From NCBI RefSeq assembly GCF_048263515.1, contig NZ_JBLXEC010000004.1, forward strand, positions 1 to 64,000: a DNA stretch of 64,000 nt, read 5' to 3'. The stretch comes from Marinovum sp048263515. GTDB taxonomy: Bacteria > Pseudomonadota > Alphaproteobacteria > Rhodobacterales > Rhodobacteraceae. Made by a program: the position numbers and the translations under genes. Under the pieces are notes generated by a model. The model was not told the origin of the DNA and ran no database searches. It saw nothing but the letters and a program-made list of their open reading frames with translations. Shown one piece after another: positions 36,930 to 46,174 of this stretch (positions within the stretch are counted from its first letter, which is position 1; every line of letters starts with the position of its first letter).

Positions 36930-39584
36930 ATGACTGACCAGACCTCCGACATCGATCCGATTGAATCCCAGGAATGGCAGGATGCCGTCCAGGATGTGAT
37001 CGAACGCGACGGTGCCAACCGGGCGCATTTTCTGCTCGACAAGGCCGTGCAACAGGCCCGCGCCGCGGGTGCCACGCTTCCGTTCAGCGCCACGACGCCG
37101 TACCAGAACACCATCCCGGTGGACGATCAGTACGAATTTCCCGGCGATCTCGACATGGAATGGCGCATCCGCACCATCAACCGCTGGAACGCCATGGCCA
37201 CGGTCGTCCGTCGCAACAAGGTCAGCAGCGAATACGGCGGTCACATCGCGTCGTTCGCCTCTTCCGCGGCGATGTATGACATCGGTCTGAACCACTTCTG
37301 GCGTTCGAAATCGGCGATCCACGGCGGCGATCTGGTGTTCTTCCAGGGGCACGTGATCCCCGGCATCTACGCCCGGTCCTTCATGGAAGGCCGGATCACC
37401 GAAGAGCAGCTGGAAAACTTCCGCTCCGAGGTCGACGGCAACGGTCTGTCATCCTACCCGCACCCCTGGCTGATGCCGGATTACTGGCAGTTCCCGACCG
37501 TCTCGATGGGCCTTGGCCCGCTGATGGCGATCTACCAGGCGCGGTTCATGAAATACATGCACAACCGTGGCCATATCGACATGGCCGACCGCAAGGTCTG
37601 GTGCTTCCTCGGCGACGGCGAGATGGACGAGCCGGAAAGCCGTGGCGCGATCGACCTCGCGGCCCGGGAAAAGCTCGACAACCTGATCTTCGTGGTGAAC
37701 TGCAACCTGCAGCGTCTCGACGGCCCGGTGCGCGGCAACGGCAAGATCGTTCAGGAACTCGAAGGCGGCTTCCGCGGTGCTGGCTGGAACGTAATCAAGC
37801 TGCTCTGGGGCAAGGGCTGGGACGACCTGCTGGAGCGTGACACCTCCGGCAAGCTGCGCCAGCTGATGGAAGAAACCGTCGACGGCGACTACCAGACCTT
37901 CAAGTCAAAAGACGGCGCCTATATCCGCGAGCACTTCTTCGGCAAGTACCCCGAGACCGCGGCGCTGGTCGAAGACTGGACCGACGATCAGATCTGGGCC
38001 CTGCGCCGCGGCGGCCACGATCCGCAGAAGGTCTACACCGCCTTCAAGAAGGCGACCGAGACCAAGGATCAGCCGACTTGCCTGCTGGTCAAGACCGTCA
38101 AGGGTCATGGCATGGGCACCGCTGGCGAAGGCCAGAACACCACCCACCAGCAGAAGAAGATGAACGAGGAACAGCTGCGTGCCTTCCGCGATCGCTTCAA
38201 GATCCCGGTGTCGGACGAAGACGTGGCCAAGGCGCCCTTCGTGGCGCTGAACAACTCGCAAAAGGCCTATCTGGCCGACCGGCGCAAGGCGCTGGGGGGC
38301 GAGTTCCCCAAGCGGTTCACCGATGCGCCCTCGCTCGAAATCCCCGGTCTCGAGGCCTTCAAGGGCCAGCTCGAAGGCACCGGCGAGCGCGAGATTTCCA
38401 CCACCATGGCCTTTGTCCGCATTCTGACCACGCTGCTGCGTGACAAGAAGATCGGCAAATACGTGGTGCCGATCGTGCCGGACGAAAGCCGCACCTTCGG
38501 GATGGAAGGGCTGTTCCGCTCAGTGGGCATCTACAACCCGCTGGGTCAGAAATACACGCCGCAAGACCGCGATCAGATGTCCTATTACAAGGAATCCGAA
38601 AGCGGCCAGGTGCTTCAGGAAGGCATCAACGAAGCGGGCGCCATGGCCGACTGGATCGCGGCGGCAACGTCGTATTCCAACCACGGCGTGCCGATGATCC
38701 CGTTCTTCATCTACTACTCGATGTTCGGGTTCCAGCGGATCGGCGATCTGGCCTGGGCGGCCGGCGACAGCCGGGCGCGTGGCTTCATGCTGGGCGGCAC
38801 CGCAGGGCGCACCACGCTCAACGGCGAGGGCCTGCAGCACGAGGACGGTCACAGCCACATCCTCGCCTCGACCATCCCGAACTGCATCAGCTACGACCCG
38901 ACCTTCCAGCACGAGGTCGCGGTGATCGTGCACCACGGTCTCAAGCGGATGTATGTCGATCAGGAAGACGTCTACTTCTACCTGACCCTGATGAACGAGA
39001 ACTACAGCCACCCCGACATGCCGATGGGCGTCGAGGAGGACATCATCAAGGGCCTCTACCGCTTCTCCAAAGCCGAGAAACCGGGCAAGAAGCACGTCAA
39101 CCTGATGGGCTCGGGCACCATTCTGGTGCAGGCGATCAAGGCAGCGGAACTGCTGAAGGACGACTTCGGCGTCACCTCCGACATCTGGTCGGCCCCCAGC
39201 TTCAACGAGCTGGCCCGCGACATGCAGGACTGCCTGCGCTGGAACCGGCTGAACCCGCTGGCCGACGAAAAGGTCCCCTTCGTGACCGAGCAGCTGAGCA
39301 AGGCACAAGGTCCGATCATCGTCGCCACCGACTACATGAAGAACTACGCAGAGCAAATCCGCGCGGCGGTGCCGAACCGCTTCACGGTGCTGGGCACGGA
39401 TGGCTTCGGCCGCTCCGACAGCCGGGTCAACCTGCGCCGCTTCTTCGAGGTGGATGCCAATCACATCGCCGCCGCCGCGATGGTCGACCTGCACCGCGAA
39501 GGCGTGGTCAGCAAGGCCGAGCTGGAGAAGGCTCTCAAGAAATACGAAATCGACGGCGACAAGCCGAACCCGCGTCTGGTGTAA
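36930..39584 (+). CDS. aceE: Pyruvate dehydrogenase E1, homodimeric type
   Basis: 884 residues. Decarboxylates pyruvate with thiamine diphosphate and acetylates the lipoyl groups of E2. The single-chain (homodimeric) form is shown by the length and by motifs such as the thiamine site FLGDGEMDEPES (about 225-236) with VVNCNLQ. Further conserved stretches are KTVKGHGMG and LGGTAGRTTLNGEGLQHEDG. First gene of aceE-aceF-lpdA, with 21 bp to aceF. AGAGG ribosome site. Confidence 0.97.
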   Translation: MTDQTSDIDPIESQEWQDAVQDVIERDGANRAHFLLDKAVQQARAAGATLPFSATTPYQNTIPVDDQYEFPGDLDMEWRIRTINRWNAMATVVRRNKVSSEYGGHIASFASSAAMYDIGLNHFWRSKSAIHGGDLVFFQGHVIPGIYARSFMEGRITEEQLENFRSEVDGNGLSSYPHPWLMPDYWQFPTVSMGLGPLMAIYQARFMKYMHNRGHIDMADRKVWCFLGDGEMDEPESRGAIDLAAREKLDNLIFVVNCNLQRLDGPVRGNGKIVQELEGGFRGAGWNVIKLLWGKGWDDLLERDTSGKLRQLMEETVDGDYQTFKSKDGAYIREHFFGKYPETAALVEDWTDDQIWALRRGGHDPQKVYTAFKKATETKDQPTCLLVKTVKGHGMGTAGEGQNTTHQQKKMNEEQLRAFRDRFKIPVSDEDVAKAPFVALNNSQKAYLADRRKALGGEFPKRFTDAPSLEIPGLEAFKGQLEGTGEREISTTMAFVRILTTLLRDKKIGKYVVPIVPDESRTFGMEGLFRSVGIYNPLGQKYTPQDRDQMSYYKESESGQVLQEGINEAGAMADWIAAATSYSNHGVPMIPFFIYYSMFGFQRIGDLAWAAGDSRARGFMLGGTAGRTTLNGEGLQHEDGHSHILASTIPNCISYDPTFQHEVAVIVHHGLKRMYVDQEDVYFYLTLMNENYSHPDMPMGVEEDIIKGLYRFSKAEKPGKKHVNLMGSGTILVQAIKAAELLKDDFGVTSDIWSAPSFNELARDMQDCLRWNRLNPLADEKVPFVTEQLSKAQGPIIVATDYMKNYAEQIRAAVPNRFTVLGTDGFGRSDSRVNLRRFFEVDANHIAAAAMVDLHREGVVSKAELEKALKKYEIDGDKPNPRLV

Positions 39585-39605
39585 GCGGGAAGGAGGAACA
39601 GTATC

Positions 39606-40880
39606 ATGGCAATTGAAGTAACCGTCCCCGACATCGGCGATTTTACCGATGTCCCCGTCGTTTCGATCCTGGTTGCGGTGGGTGACACCGTGGCCGAGGA
39701 AGACCCGCTGATGGAGCTGGAGAGCGACAAGGCAACGATGGAAGTGCCGTCGCCCGCCGCTGGCAAGGTCAAGGAGATCAAGGTCGCCGAAGGCGACAAG
39801 GTTTCCGAAGGCACGCTGATCGTCGTGCTCGAAGGCGAGGCCGGCGGTGCCGGTGACGCGCCCAAGGAAGCGCCCAAGGCCGAAGCGCCGAAGTCCGAGG
39901 CGCCTGCCGCCGGTGCCGTGCCCGCGCAATCCACCGCGCCGGCCCCAGCAGTGACCGATGCCGGTTTCGGCAAGGCGCATGCCTCGCCGTCGGTGCGCGC
40001 CTTTGCCCGCCAGCTGGATATCGACCTGGCCAAGATCAACGGCTCGGGCCGCAAGGGCCGCATCCTGCGCGAAGACGTGACCAAGTACCTGAAGTCCTCG
40101 TCGGCGCCGGTTGCGGCGGCCTCGGGTGGCGCTCAGGGCGGCATGGGCATTCCGCCGATCCCGGTTGTGGACTTCTCGAAGTTCGGACCCGTCGAAGACG
40201 TGGAAATGCCGCGGATCAAGAAGATCTCGGGTCCTGCGCTGCACCGGTCGTGGCTGAACATCCCGCATGTCACCCATAACGACGAGGCCGACATCACCGA
40301 GCTCGACAAGTACCGCAAGGAGATGGACACCCACGCCAAGGAAAACGGCTATCGCGTCACGCTGCTGTCCTTTGTCATCAAGGCGTCGGTCTCGGCGCTC
40401 AAGCAGCACTGGGAGTTCAACTCGTCGATCCATCCCGATGGCGACAAGCTGATCAAGAAGGACTTCTACAACATTGGCTTTGCGGCGGACACGCCCAACG
40501 GGCTGATGGTGCCGGTGATCAAGGACGCCGACCGCAAGGGTCTGGTCGACATCTCGAAAGAGCTGATGGAGCTGTCCAAGGCGGCACGCGAAGGCAACCT
40601 GAAGTCCAAGGACATGCAGGGCGCAACCTTCACCATCTCGTCGCTGGGCGGCATCGGTGGCACCTCCTTCACCCCGATCGTCAATGCGCCGGAAGTGGCG
40701 ATCCTGGGCCTGACCCGGTCCAAGATGGCCCCGGTCTGGAACGGCGAAGAGTTCAAGCCGCGCCTGATGCAGCCGCTGTCGCTGTCGTATGACCACCGTG
40801 CCGTCGATGGCGCGCTTGCCGCACGGTTCACCGTGACGCTCAAGACGCTGCTCGGCGATATGCGCAAGTTGATGTGGTAA
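39606..40880 (+). CDS. aceF: Dihydrolipoamide acetyltransferase (E2)
   Basis: 424 residues, core of the pyruvate dehydrogenase complex. One N-terminal lipoyl domain (lipoylated Lys42 in ELESDKATMEV), an Ala/Pro-rich linker, an E1/E3-binding domain (ASPSVRAFARQLDIDL) and the acyltransferase domain ending with DHRAVDGALAARF (catalytic His). Only one lipoyl domain, where gammaproteobacterial AceF may have three. The lipoyl domain is nearly the same as that of the adjacent lpdA. Confidence 0.96.
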   Translation: MAIEVTVPDIGDFTDVPVVSILVAVGDTVAEEDPLMELESDKATMEVPSPAAGKVKEIKVAEGDKVSEGTLIVVLEGEAGGAGDAPKEAPKAEAPKSEAPAAGAVPAQSTAPAPAVTDAGFGKAHASPSVRAFARQLDIDLAKINGSGRKGRILREDVTKYLKSSSAPVAAASGGAQGGMGIPPIPVVDFSKFGPVEDVEMPRIKKISGPALHRSWLNIPHVTHNDEADITELDKYRKEMDTHAKENGYRVTLLSFVIKASVSALKQHWEFNSSIHPDGDKLIKKDFYNIGFAADTPNGLMVPVIKDADRKGLVDISKELMELSKAAREGNLKSKDMQGATFTISSLGGIGGTSFTPIVNAPEVAILGLTRSKMAPVWNGEEFKPRLMQPLSLSYDHRAVDGALAARFTVTLKTLLGDMRKLMW

Positions 40881-40892
40881 GGAGAGAGAACC

Positions 40893-42641
40893 ATGGACGT
40901 CAAAGTACCCGATATCGGTGATTTCTCCGAAGTTCCCGTGGTGTCGATCCTGGTCGCGGTGGGGGACACCGTGGCCGAAGAAGACCCGTTGATCGAACTG
41001 GAATCCGACAAGGCCACGATGGAAGTGCCCAGCCCAGCGGCTGGCACCGTCAAGGAGATCAAGGTCGCCGAGGGCGACAAGGTCTCCGAAGGCACCGTCA
41101 TCATCGTTCTCGAAGGCGCCGATGCCGGCACCTCCGAGGAGGCGCCGAAAGCGGCCGACGCGGCCCCGGTCGAAGCGCCGAAATCCGTCGCGGCCACCGG
41201 CACCGCCAGTGGCAAGGGCGACATTCATGCCGAAGTGGTGGTTCTGGGCTCCGGCCCCGGCGGCTACACGGCGGCGTTCCGCGCCGCCGACCTCGGCAAG
41301 AAGGTCGTGCTGATCGAGAAGTATCCCTCGCTCGGCGGTGTCTGCCTCAACGTCGGCTGCATCCCGTCAAAGGCGCTGCTGCACGTCGCCAAGGTGATCA
41401 CCGAGGCTGAAGAGATGTCCGCGCACGGCGTGTCCTTCTCCAAGCCGAAGATCGATCTCGACGGGCTGCGCGCCTTCAAGGATCAGGTTGTCGGTCAGCT
41501 GACCGGCGGTCTGAAGGGTCTGTCCAAAGGCCGCAAGGTCGAGGTGGTGCAAGGCTATGGCAAGTTCACCGGCCCCAACATGATCGAGGTCGAGGGGGAC
41601 GACGGCAAGAAGACCGTGAGCTTTGATCAATGCATCATCGCCGCCGGCTCCGAGCCCGTAAGCCTGCCCTTCATTCCGCATGACGACCCGCGGGTGATCG
41701 ACTCGACCGGCGCGCTTGAGCTCAAGGACATCCCCAAGCGGATGCTTGTTCTCGGTGGTGGCATCATCGGTCTGGAAATGGCCTGCGTCTACGACGCCCT
41801 AGGTTCCAAGATCACCGTGGTCGAGCTGATGGATCAGATCATCCCCGGCGCCGACAAGGACATCGTCAAGCCGCTGCACAAGCGGATCGAGGGCCGCTAC
41901 GAGGCGATCAAGCTGAAGACCAAGGTCACCGCGGTCGAGGCCGAGAAAAAGGGCCTCAAGGTCACCTTCGAGGACGACAAGGGCGAGATCACCACCGATA
42001 CCTTCGACAAGATCCTCGTTGCCGTGGGCCGCAAGCCCAACGGCAAGCTGATCGATGCCGAGAAGGCCGGTGTCTCGGTCGATGACCGCGGCTTCATCGC
42101 CGTCGACGGCCAGCAGCGCACCGGCGTGAACCACATCTTCGCCATCGGCGACGTGGTCGGCCAGCCGATGCTCGCCCACAAGGCGGTGCACGAGGGCAAG
42201 GTGGCGGCAGAGGTCTGCGCCGGTCAGAAGCGCTTCTTCGACGCGCGTCTGATCCCCTCGGTAGCCTATACCGACCCGGAAGTGGCCTGGGCCGGCATCA
42301 CCGAGACCGAGGCCAAGGCCAAGGGCATCACCTACGAGAAGGGGGTCTTCCCTTGGGCGGCCTCTGGCAAGGCGCTGTCGAACGGCCGGTCGGAAGGCAT
42401 GACCAAGCTGCTGTTCGATCCGGAAGACGACCGGATCATCGGCGGGCTGATCGTCGGCACCAACGCCGGCGACCTGATTGCCGAGGTGGCGCTGGCGATC
42501 GAGATGGGCGCGGATGCGGTCGATCTCGGTCACACCATCCACCCGCACCCGACGCTGTCGGAGACGGTGAACTTTGCCGCCGAGATGTTCGAAGGCACGA
42601 TCACCGACCTGATGCCGCCGAAGAAGAAAAAGAAACACTGA
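40893..42641 (+). CDS. lpdA: Dihydrolipoyl dehydrogenase (E3) with N-terminal lipoyl domain
   Basis: 582 residues. Reoxidises dihydrolipoyl groups using FAD and NAD. The N-terminal 80 residues are a lipoyl domain (Lys40 in ELESDKATMEV), then an Ala/Pro linker. The flavoprotein part has the FAD motif GSGPGGYTAA, the redox disulfide GGVCLNVGCIPSK, the NAD motif LGGGIIGLEMA and the C-terminal catalytic HPHPTLSE. It ends PKKKKKH. 12 bp after aceF, with a strong terminator after the stop. Confidence 0.96.
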   Translation: MDVKVPDIGDFSEVPVVSILVAVGDTVAEEDPLIELESDKATMEVPSPAAGTVKEIKVAEGDKVSEGTVIIVLEGADAGTSEEAPKAADAAPVEAPKSVAATGTASGKGDIHAEVVVLGSGPGGYTAAFRAADLGKKVVLIEKYPSLGGVCLNVGCIPSKALLHVAKVITEAEEMSAHGVSFSKPKIDLDGLRAFKDQVVGQLTGGLKGLSKGRKVEVVQGYGKFTGPNMIEVEGDDGKKTVSFDQCIIAAGSEPVSLPFIPHDDPRVIDSTGALELKDIPKRMLVLGGGIIGLEMACVYDALGSKITVVELMDQIIPGADKDIVKPLHKRIEGRYEAIKLKTKVTAVEAEKKGLKVTFEDDKGEITTDTFDKILVAVGRKPNGKLIDAEKAGVSVDDRGFIAVDGQQRTGVNHIFAIGDVVGQPMLAHKAVHEGKVAAEVCAGQKRFFDARLIPSVAYTDPEVAWAGITETEAKAKGITYEKGVFPWAASGKALSNGRSEGMTKLLFDPEDDRIIGGLIVGTNAGDLIAEVALAIEMGADAVDLGHTIHPHPTLSETVNFAAEMFEGTITDLMPPKKKKKH

Positions 42642-42663
42642 GGGTGTTTCTGGAGTGAGAAGG

Positions 42664-42690
42664 ACCGGGGGAGACCCCCGGTCTTTTTTT
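42664..42690 (+). terminator. Terminator of the aceE-aceF-lpdA operon
   Basis: ACCGGGGG-AGA-CCCCCGGT perfect 8-bp stem followed by CTTTTTTT, about 20 bp after the lpdA stop: a textbook intrinsic terminator. Confidence 0.92.
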
Positions 42691-42725
42691 CGTTTGGAGA
42701 TGGTGGTTGATCTATGCACCCTGCG

Positions 42726-42883
42726 CGGAATCAAGGCCGCAGGCCGCCGCGCATCGCCGGCGCGCCCCCACGCGCTGGCGATTTGGCCGGCCTGGGCGCG
42801 TCGCACGTTCTGAGTTCGGGGTGACTGGGATAAAGTGCTGCAGAATTGGTGTAGGTTCGCCACCGCGCGCGCCGGCAATGCGC
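42726..42883. repeat. Dispersed intergenic repeat, copy 2
   Basis: It shares the 24-base start block (42726-42749) with copies 1 and 3 and GATAAAGTGCTG at 42829-42840. Inverted arms 42749-42765 and 42867-42883 (17 bp, one mismatch) close the element. It lies in the 395-bp gap between lpdA and metF, right after the operon terminator. Confidence 0.78.
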
Positions 42884-42920
42884 TGCTTTCGCCAAAGTCT
42901 CCGAAGGCCGCCCAGATACG

Positions 42921-42952
42921 AAAAGGACCGGGCAGGGCGCCCGGTCCTTTTT
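42921..42952. terminator. Bidirectional terminator between repeat copy 2 and metF
   Basis: AAAAGGACCGGGC and GCCCGGTCCTTTT form a perfect 13-bp stem with a 5-nt loop. The A-run and T-run at the two ends let it work on both strands. It would stop metF transcription from the right and read-through from the left. Confidence 0.85.
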
Positions 42953-43000
42953 CCATCACCTGCCTCGGACCTGATCCGGCGCCTCCGCGTCGCACATGAG

Positions 43001-43021
43001 GTCCCGGATCAAGTCCGGGAC
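43001..43021. repeat. Short palindromic element near the metF 3' end
   Basis: GTCCCGGA-TCAAG-TCCGGGAC, perfect 8-bp arms. I recall this string as recurrent between genes in alphaproteobacteria; only one clear copy is in this window, with a degraded half (CCTGATCCGG) at 42970. Confidence 0.45.
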
Positions 43022-43037
43022 GGCGACATACCTGGCC

Positions 43038-43904
43038 TCAGGCCACGTTTTCCAGCCGCGCCTTCGGCGTCACGCCGAGCGCAAAGCAGACGTCTCGCGT
43101 CAGCTCCGGCCGATTGAGCGTATAGAAATGCAGCGCATCCACGCCTTCGCCCACCAGGGTATCGCACATCTCGGCGCAAAGCGCGGTGGCCAGCAGGTCC
43201 TCGCGCTCGTCGCGGATCGCCTTGTCGAAGGCATCCTCGAGCCAGGCCGGAACCGGCGTGCCGCAGCGCTTGGCGAAATTGCGCACGCCTTTCCAGTTCT
43301 CGATCGGCAGGATGCCCGGCACGATCGGCGCGGTGATTCCGGCGGCAGCACAGCGGTCGCGGAAGCGCAGGAAGGTCTCGGCTTCGAAGAAGAACTGGGT
43401 CAGTGCCTCATCGGCGCCGGCATCGAGCTTGCGCTTGAGCCAGTCGATATCGGCCTGCTCGTCCGCCGCCTCGGGGTGCTTGTCGGGATAGGCACCGACG
43501 CGGACGGTGAAATCGCCGCTCTGCTTGAGCGCCGAGATCAGTTCACAGCTGTCGGCGAACCCCTCGGCATGGGGCACGAAACGGTCGGCGCCCTTCGGCG
43601 GATCACCGCGAAGCGCCACGATGTCGCTTACCCCGGCCTTGGCGAAGTCCTGAGCAATGCCAAGGGTTTCTTCGCGGCTGGCATCGACGCAGGTCAGATG
43701 CGCGGCGACCTTGAGGCCCGAGGATTTGTGCAGCGTCGCCACCGCGTCGCGGGTCAGCTCGCGGGTGGTGCCACCGGCGCCATAGGTCACCGAGACAAAG
43801 CGCGGCTCGAGCGGCGCCAGAACCTGAACCGTGTCCCAGAGCCGGAAAGATGCCTCGAGATCACGCGGCGGGAAGAATTCGAACGAAACGGCGGGAGCAC
43901 TCAT
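43038..43904 (-). CDS. metF: Methylenetetrahydrofolate reductase
   Basis: 288 residues. Reduces 5,10-methylene-THF to 5-methyl-THF, supplying the methyl group for methionine synthesis, with FAD. Family segments: SFEFFPPRD at the start, VTYGAGGTTRE, HLTCVDASREE, IVALRGDPPKG and FEAETFLRFRD. The length is normal. Divergent from metR with a matching MetR-type site between them, so probably activated under methionine shortage. Confidence 0.95.
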   Translation of the reverse strand: MSAPAVSFEFFPPRDLEASFRLWDTVQVLAPLEPRFVSVTYGAGGTTRELTRDAVATLHKSSGLKVAAHLTCVDASREETLGIAQDFAKAGVSDIVALRGDPPKGADRFVPHAEGFADSCELISALKQSGDFTVRVGAYPDKHPEAADEQADIDWLKRKLDAGADEALTQFFFEAETFLRFRDRCAAAGITAPIVPGILPIENWKGVRNFAKRCGTPVPAWLEDAFDKAIRDEREDLLATALCAEMCDTLVGEGVDALHFYTLNRPELTRDVCFALGVTPKARLENVA

Positions 43905-43953
43905 GGGTCACGATTCCTGTCTAAGTTTCCTCCTTGTCGCAAATGCGGACATG

Positions 43954-43966
43954 TGAGACAAACTCA
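43954..43966. promoter_or_regulatory. Likely MetR binding site
   Basis: TGAG-ACAAA-CTCA in the 90-bp gap between metF and metR fits the MetR consensus TGAA-N5-TTCA except for the fourth and tenth bases, which keep the symmetry. Confidence 0.55.
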
Positions 43967-43994
43967 TAAATCTCATCACCATTATGAGCCGCAT

Positions 43995-44900
43995 ATGCAT
44001 ATCGAGTTTCGCCACCTGCGCACGATCAAGGCCATCCACGAGGCCGGCGGCCTGGCGCGGGCGGCGGATCAGCTCAACATCACGCAGTCGGCGCTGAGCC
44101 ACCAGATCAAGGGTCTGGAGGATCAGGCCGGGGTCGAGCTTTTCGTTCGCCGGTCGAAACCGATGAAGCTCTCGGCGGCGGGCATGCGGCTGTTACGCGC
44201 GGCCGAACGCATCCTGCCCGAGATCGAGAAGCTGCAGGACGAATTCACCGGTCTGCGCGACGGCAAGTCCGGCCGGTTGCACATCGCCATCGAATGCCAC
44301 GCCTGTTTCGAATGGCTGTTTCCGGTGCTCGAGGCGTTTCGCAAATCCTGGCCGGACGTCGATGTCGACATCCGACCCGGCCTGGCTTTCGACGCGCTGC
44401 CGGCGCTGCAGAAAGAAGAGGTCGACCTGGTGGTGTCCTCCGATCCGGAGAACCTCGCGCACGTCGAATTCTCGGAACTCTTTGACTATGCGCCGGTTTT
44501 TGTCGCCTCGAAGGACCATCCCCTGGCCGCCAAACCCTATGTCGACGCCGAGGATTTCCGCGGCCAGACGCTGATCACCTACCCGGTGGAGCGCACGCGG
44601 CTCGACGTCTTCAGCCAACTGCTGATCCCGGCGCGGGTCGAGCCGGCGGCGGTGCGTCAGGCCGAGCTGACGGCGGTGATCCTGCTGCTGGTGGCCTCGA
44701 ACCGCGGCATCGCGGTGCTGCCTGATTGGGTGGTGCGCGAGGTGAAGTACAATTCCGACTACATCACCCGGCCGCTGACCGAAACGGGGCTGACCCGCAC
44801 GCTTTATGCCGCGACCCGGGCCGAGGACGTGGCCAAGCCCTACATGCAGGACCTGATCGCGCTCGCCCGGTCAGAGGCGGCACGGTTGCAGGCGGCCTGA
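43995..44900 (+). CDS. metR: LysR-family regulator, MetR-like
   Basis: 301 residues from MHIEFRHLRTIKAIHEAG. The N-terminal LysR helix-turn-helix (about 18-37: LARAADQLNITQSALSHQIK) is followed by a periplasmic-binding-protein-like ligand domain. MetR regulators sense homocysteine and control methionine genes. The divergent metF partner and the site between them support this identity. A longer open frame to the left is not coding. Confidence 0.85.
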   Translation: MHIEFRHLRTIKAIHEAGGLARAADQLNITQSALSHQIKGLEDQAGVELFVRRSKPMKLSAAGMRLLRAAERILPEIEKLQDEFTGLRDGKSGRLHIAIECHACFEWLFPVLEAFRKSWPDVDVDIRPGLAFDALPALQKEEVDLVVSSDPENLAHVEFSELFDYAPVFVASKDHPLAAKPYVDAEDFRGQTLITYPVERTRLDVFSQLLIPARVEPAAVRQAELTAVILLLVASNRGIAVLPDWVVREVKYNSDYITRPLTETGLTRTLYAATRAEDVAKPYMQDLIALARSEAARLQAA

Positions 44901-44939
44901 GCCGAGGCGGCCCGGCACCGGGCCAAGGAGGCGCTCCTC

Positions 44940-44960
44940 AAGCCCGGTCGGGCTTTCCTC
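44940..44960. terminator. Terminator between metR and the cold-shock gene
   Basis: AAGCCCG-GT-CGGGCTT stem followed by a short T-rich stretch, between the convergent metR and csp genes; usable from either side. Confidence 0.6.
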
Positions 44961-44974
44961 GTTCTGTTAAAGGA

Positions 44975-45181
44975 TCAAACCAGTTTGAGATCGGCCGCCA
45001 TCTGGCGCCCGTCGCGGCCGTCTTCCAGCGCGTATTCCACCTTCTGATTGTCCGCCAGCCCGGTCAATCCGGACCGCTGCACTGCTGAAATGTGAACGAA
45101 TACGTCCTTGCCGCCTTCGCTCGGTTCGATGAATCCATATCCTTTTGTGGTATTGAACCACTTCACGGTGCCCGTCGGCAT
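44975..45181 (-). CDS. Cold-shock domain protein (CspA family)
   Basis: 68 residues from MPTGTVKWFNTTKG. A single OB-fold cold-shock domain with RNP1 (KGYGFIEP, 13-20) and RNP2 (VFVHIS, 28-33). Such proteins bind single-stranded RNA and DNA and keep mRNA unfolded. GGAGA ribosome site before the ATG. The frame is open for 56 codons upstream without coding character; that region may be a long 5' leader, as is usual for cold-shock mRNAs. Confidence 0.93.
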   Translation of the reverse strand: MPTGTVKWFNTTKGYGFIEPSEGGKDVFVHISAVQRSGLTGLADNQKVEYALEDGRDGRQMAADLKLV

Positions 45182-45404
45182 GTCCGCGTCTCCTTCAACT
45201 TTGCCTTGCCGGAAACAATGGTTTTCCGGGTCTTGTGCGCCACCGCCGCCGGTTCGGTGTCCGGTACGGGTTGGCCCGCCCCGGTCACCGGAGTGTCGAA
45301 GGTCACGTAGGGTCAAGGATTGCACGACAATGTAAAAAATCAAGAACAAGCACTGGCCCCGGCGGCCCCCGGTGATAATTTGCGGAAAAATCCCGGAGGC
45401 AGAG

Positions 45405-45719
45405 ATGCAGCTTTATGGTCTGAAAACCTGTGACACCTGCCGCAAGGCGCTGAAAGCCTTGCCAAATGCGCAATTCGTCGATGTCCGCGCCGAGGGCTTG
45501 CCGCCAGAGGTGCTGCGCCGGGCGATTGCACAGTTTGGTGAAAAATTGGTCAACGCCCGCTCGACCACCTGGCGTGGTCTCAGCGAAACCCAGCGCGCCG
45601 AGGCCCCGGAAGCGCTGCTTCAGGCCCATCCGACGCTGATGAAACGGCCGCTGATCGCGACCGATGCGGCGATGTACCTGGGCTGGACCGACGAGACACA
45701 GGCGGCGCTGGCGGGGTAG
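45405..45719 (+). CDS. ArsC/Spx-family thioredoxin-fold protein
   Basis: 104 residues from MQLYGLKTCDTCRKALKAL, with GGAGG upstream. Thioredoxin-like fold with Cys9 and Cys12 (CDTC) and a C-terminal MKRPLIATD segment as in glutaredoxin-coupled arsenate reductases and Spx-like proteins. The second cysteine resembles YffB/Spx-type members; no arsenic genes are near, so arsenate reduction is not supported by context. Single gene. Confidence 0.8.
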   Translation: MQLYGLKTCDTCRKALKALPNAQFVDVRAEGLPPEVLRRAIAQFGEKLVNARSTTWRGLSETQRAEAPEALLQAHPTLMKRPLIATDAAMYLGWTDETQAALAG

Positions 45720-45802
45720 GGGGAAATCCTCCGGCGAATTCCCCGGCTTGGAACTGCGCCGCTGATTGCCTACCTGAAAAGCACGCAACCAAAGGAGCCC
45801 GC

Positions 45803-46171
45803 ATGCGCAATGCAGCATCGACCCTCGGCGTGATTGGCGGCATCATTGCCATGATCGTCGGCTTTTTCAGCTACGGCTACACCGAGATGGTCGGCCGCTA
45901 TGGCGAGATCGAGGGGCTGGCCCACCAGCTGACCAATGTCGAGCTGATCCGCGCCGCCGCCGTCCTGTCGCCCCTGCTGGCGATTGCCGGTGGTGCCATG
46001 TCGAAATCGCGGGCGCTCTGGGGTGGGGTGCTGCTGCTTCTGGCCTGCGGGCTGATGTATGTGGCCTATGGCTTCAACGTCGGCACCATGTTCCCCATCG
46101 CCTTTACCGGTCTTGGCGGTCTGCTGGCGCTGCTGGCCGGCAAGCCTGATGAACCCAAGGCGCATTTCTGA
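45803..46171 (+). CDS. Small integral membrane protein
   Basis: 122 residues with three to four predicted membrane segments (about 7-28, 50-68, 71-90 and 93-112) and a short charged loop (GRYGEIEGLAHQLTNVE). Ends in a soluble KPDEPKAHF tail. No family identified with confidence. AGGAG ribosome site. It precedes the Nudix gene by 3 bp, so the two probably share a transcript. Confidence 0.7.
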   Translation: MRNAASTLGVIGGIIAMIVGFFSYGYTEMVGRYGEIEGLAHQLTNVELIRAAAVLSPLLAIAGGAMSKSRALWGGVLLLLACGLMYVAYGFNVGTMFPIAFTGLGGLLALLAGKPDEPKAHF

Positions 46172-46174
46172 GCG

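Noticed and set aside
36759..37352. 197-codon minus-strand frame across the aceE upstream region and start
   Set aside because: Overlaps the aceE N-terminus and the second palindrome; no coding character.
38520..41228. A 902-codon open frame on the minus strand opposite aceE, aceF and lpdA
   Set aside because: Antisense frame in high-GC DNA. The plus strand has unmistakable enzymes there, and the predicted protein has no family pattern and odd composition.
42707..43117. Open frames across repeat copy 2 and the metF end (and the similar 51163-51453 frames on copy 3)
   Set aside because: They are translations of the intergenic repeat; the same peptide strings appear wherever the repeat occurs.
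45405..45719. Arsenate-resistance gene
   Set aside because: The ArsC fold is there, but no arsR, arsB or related gene is nearby; left as ArsC/Spx-family.
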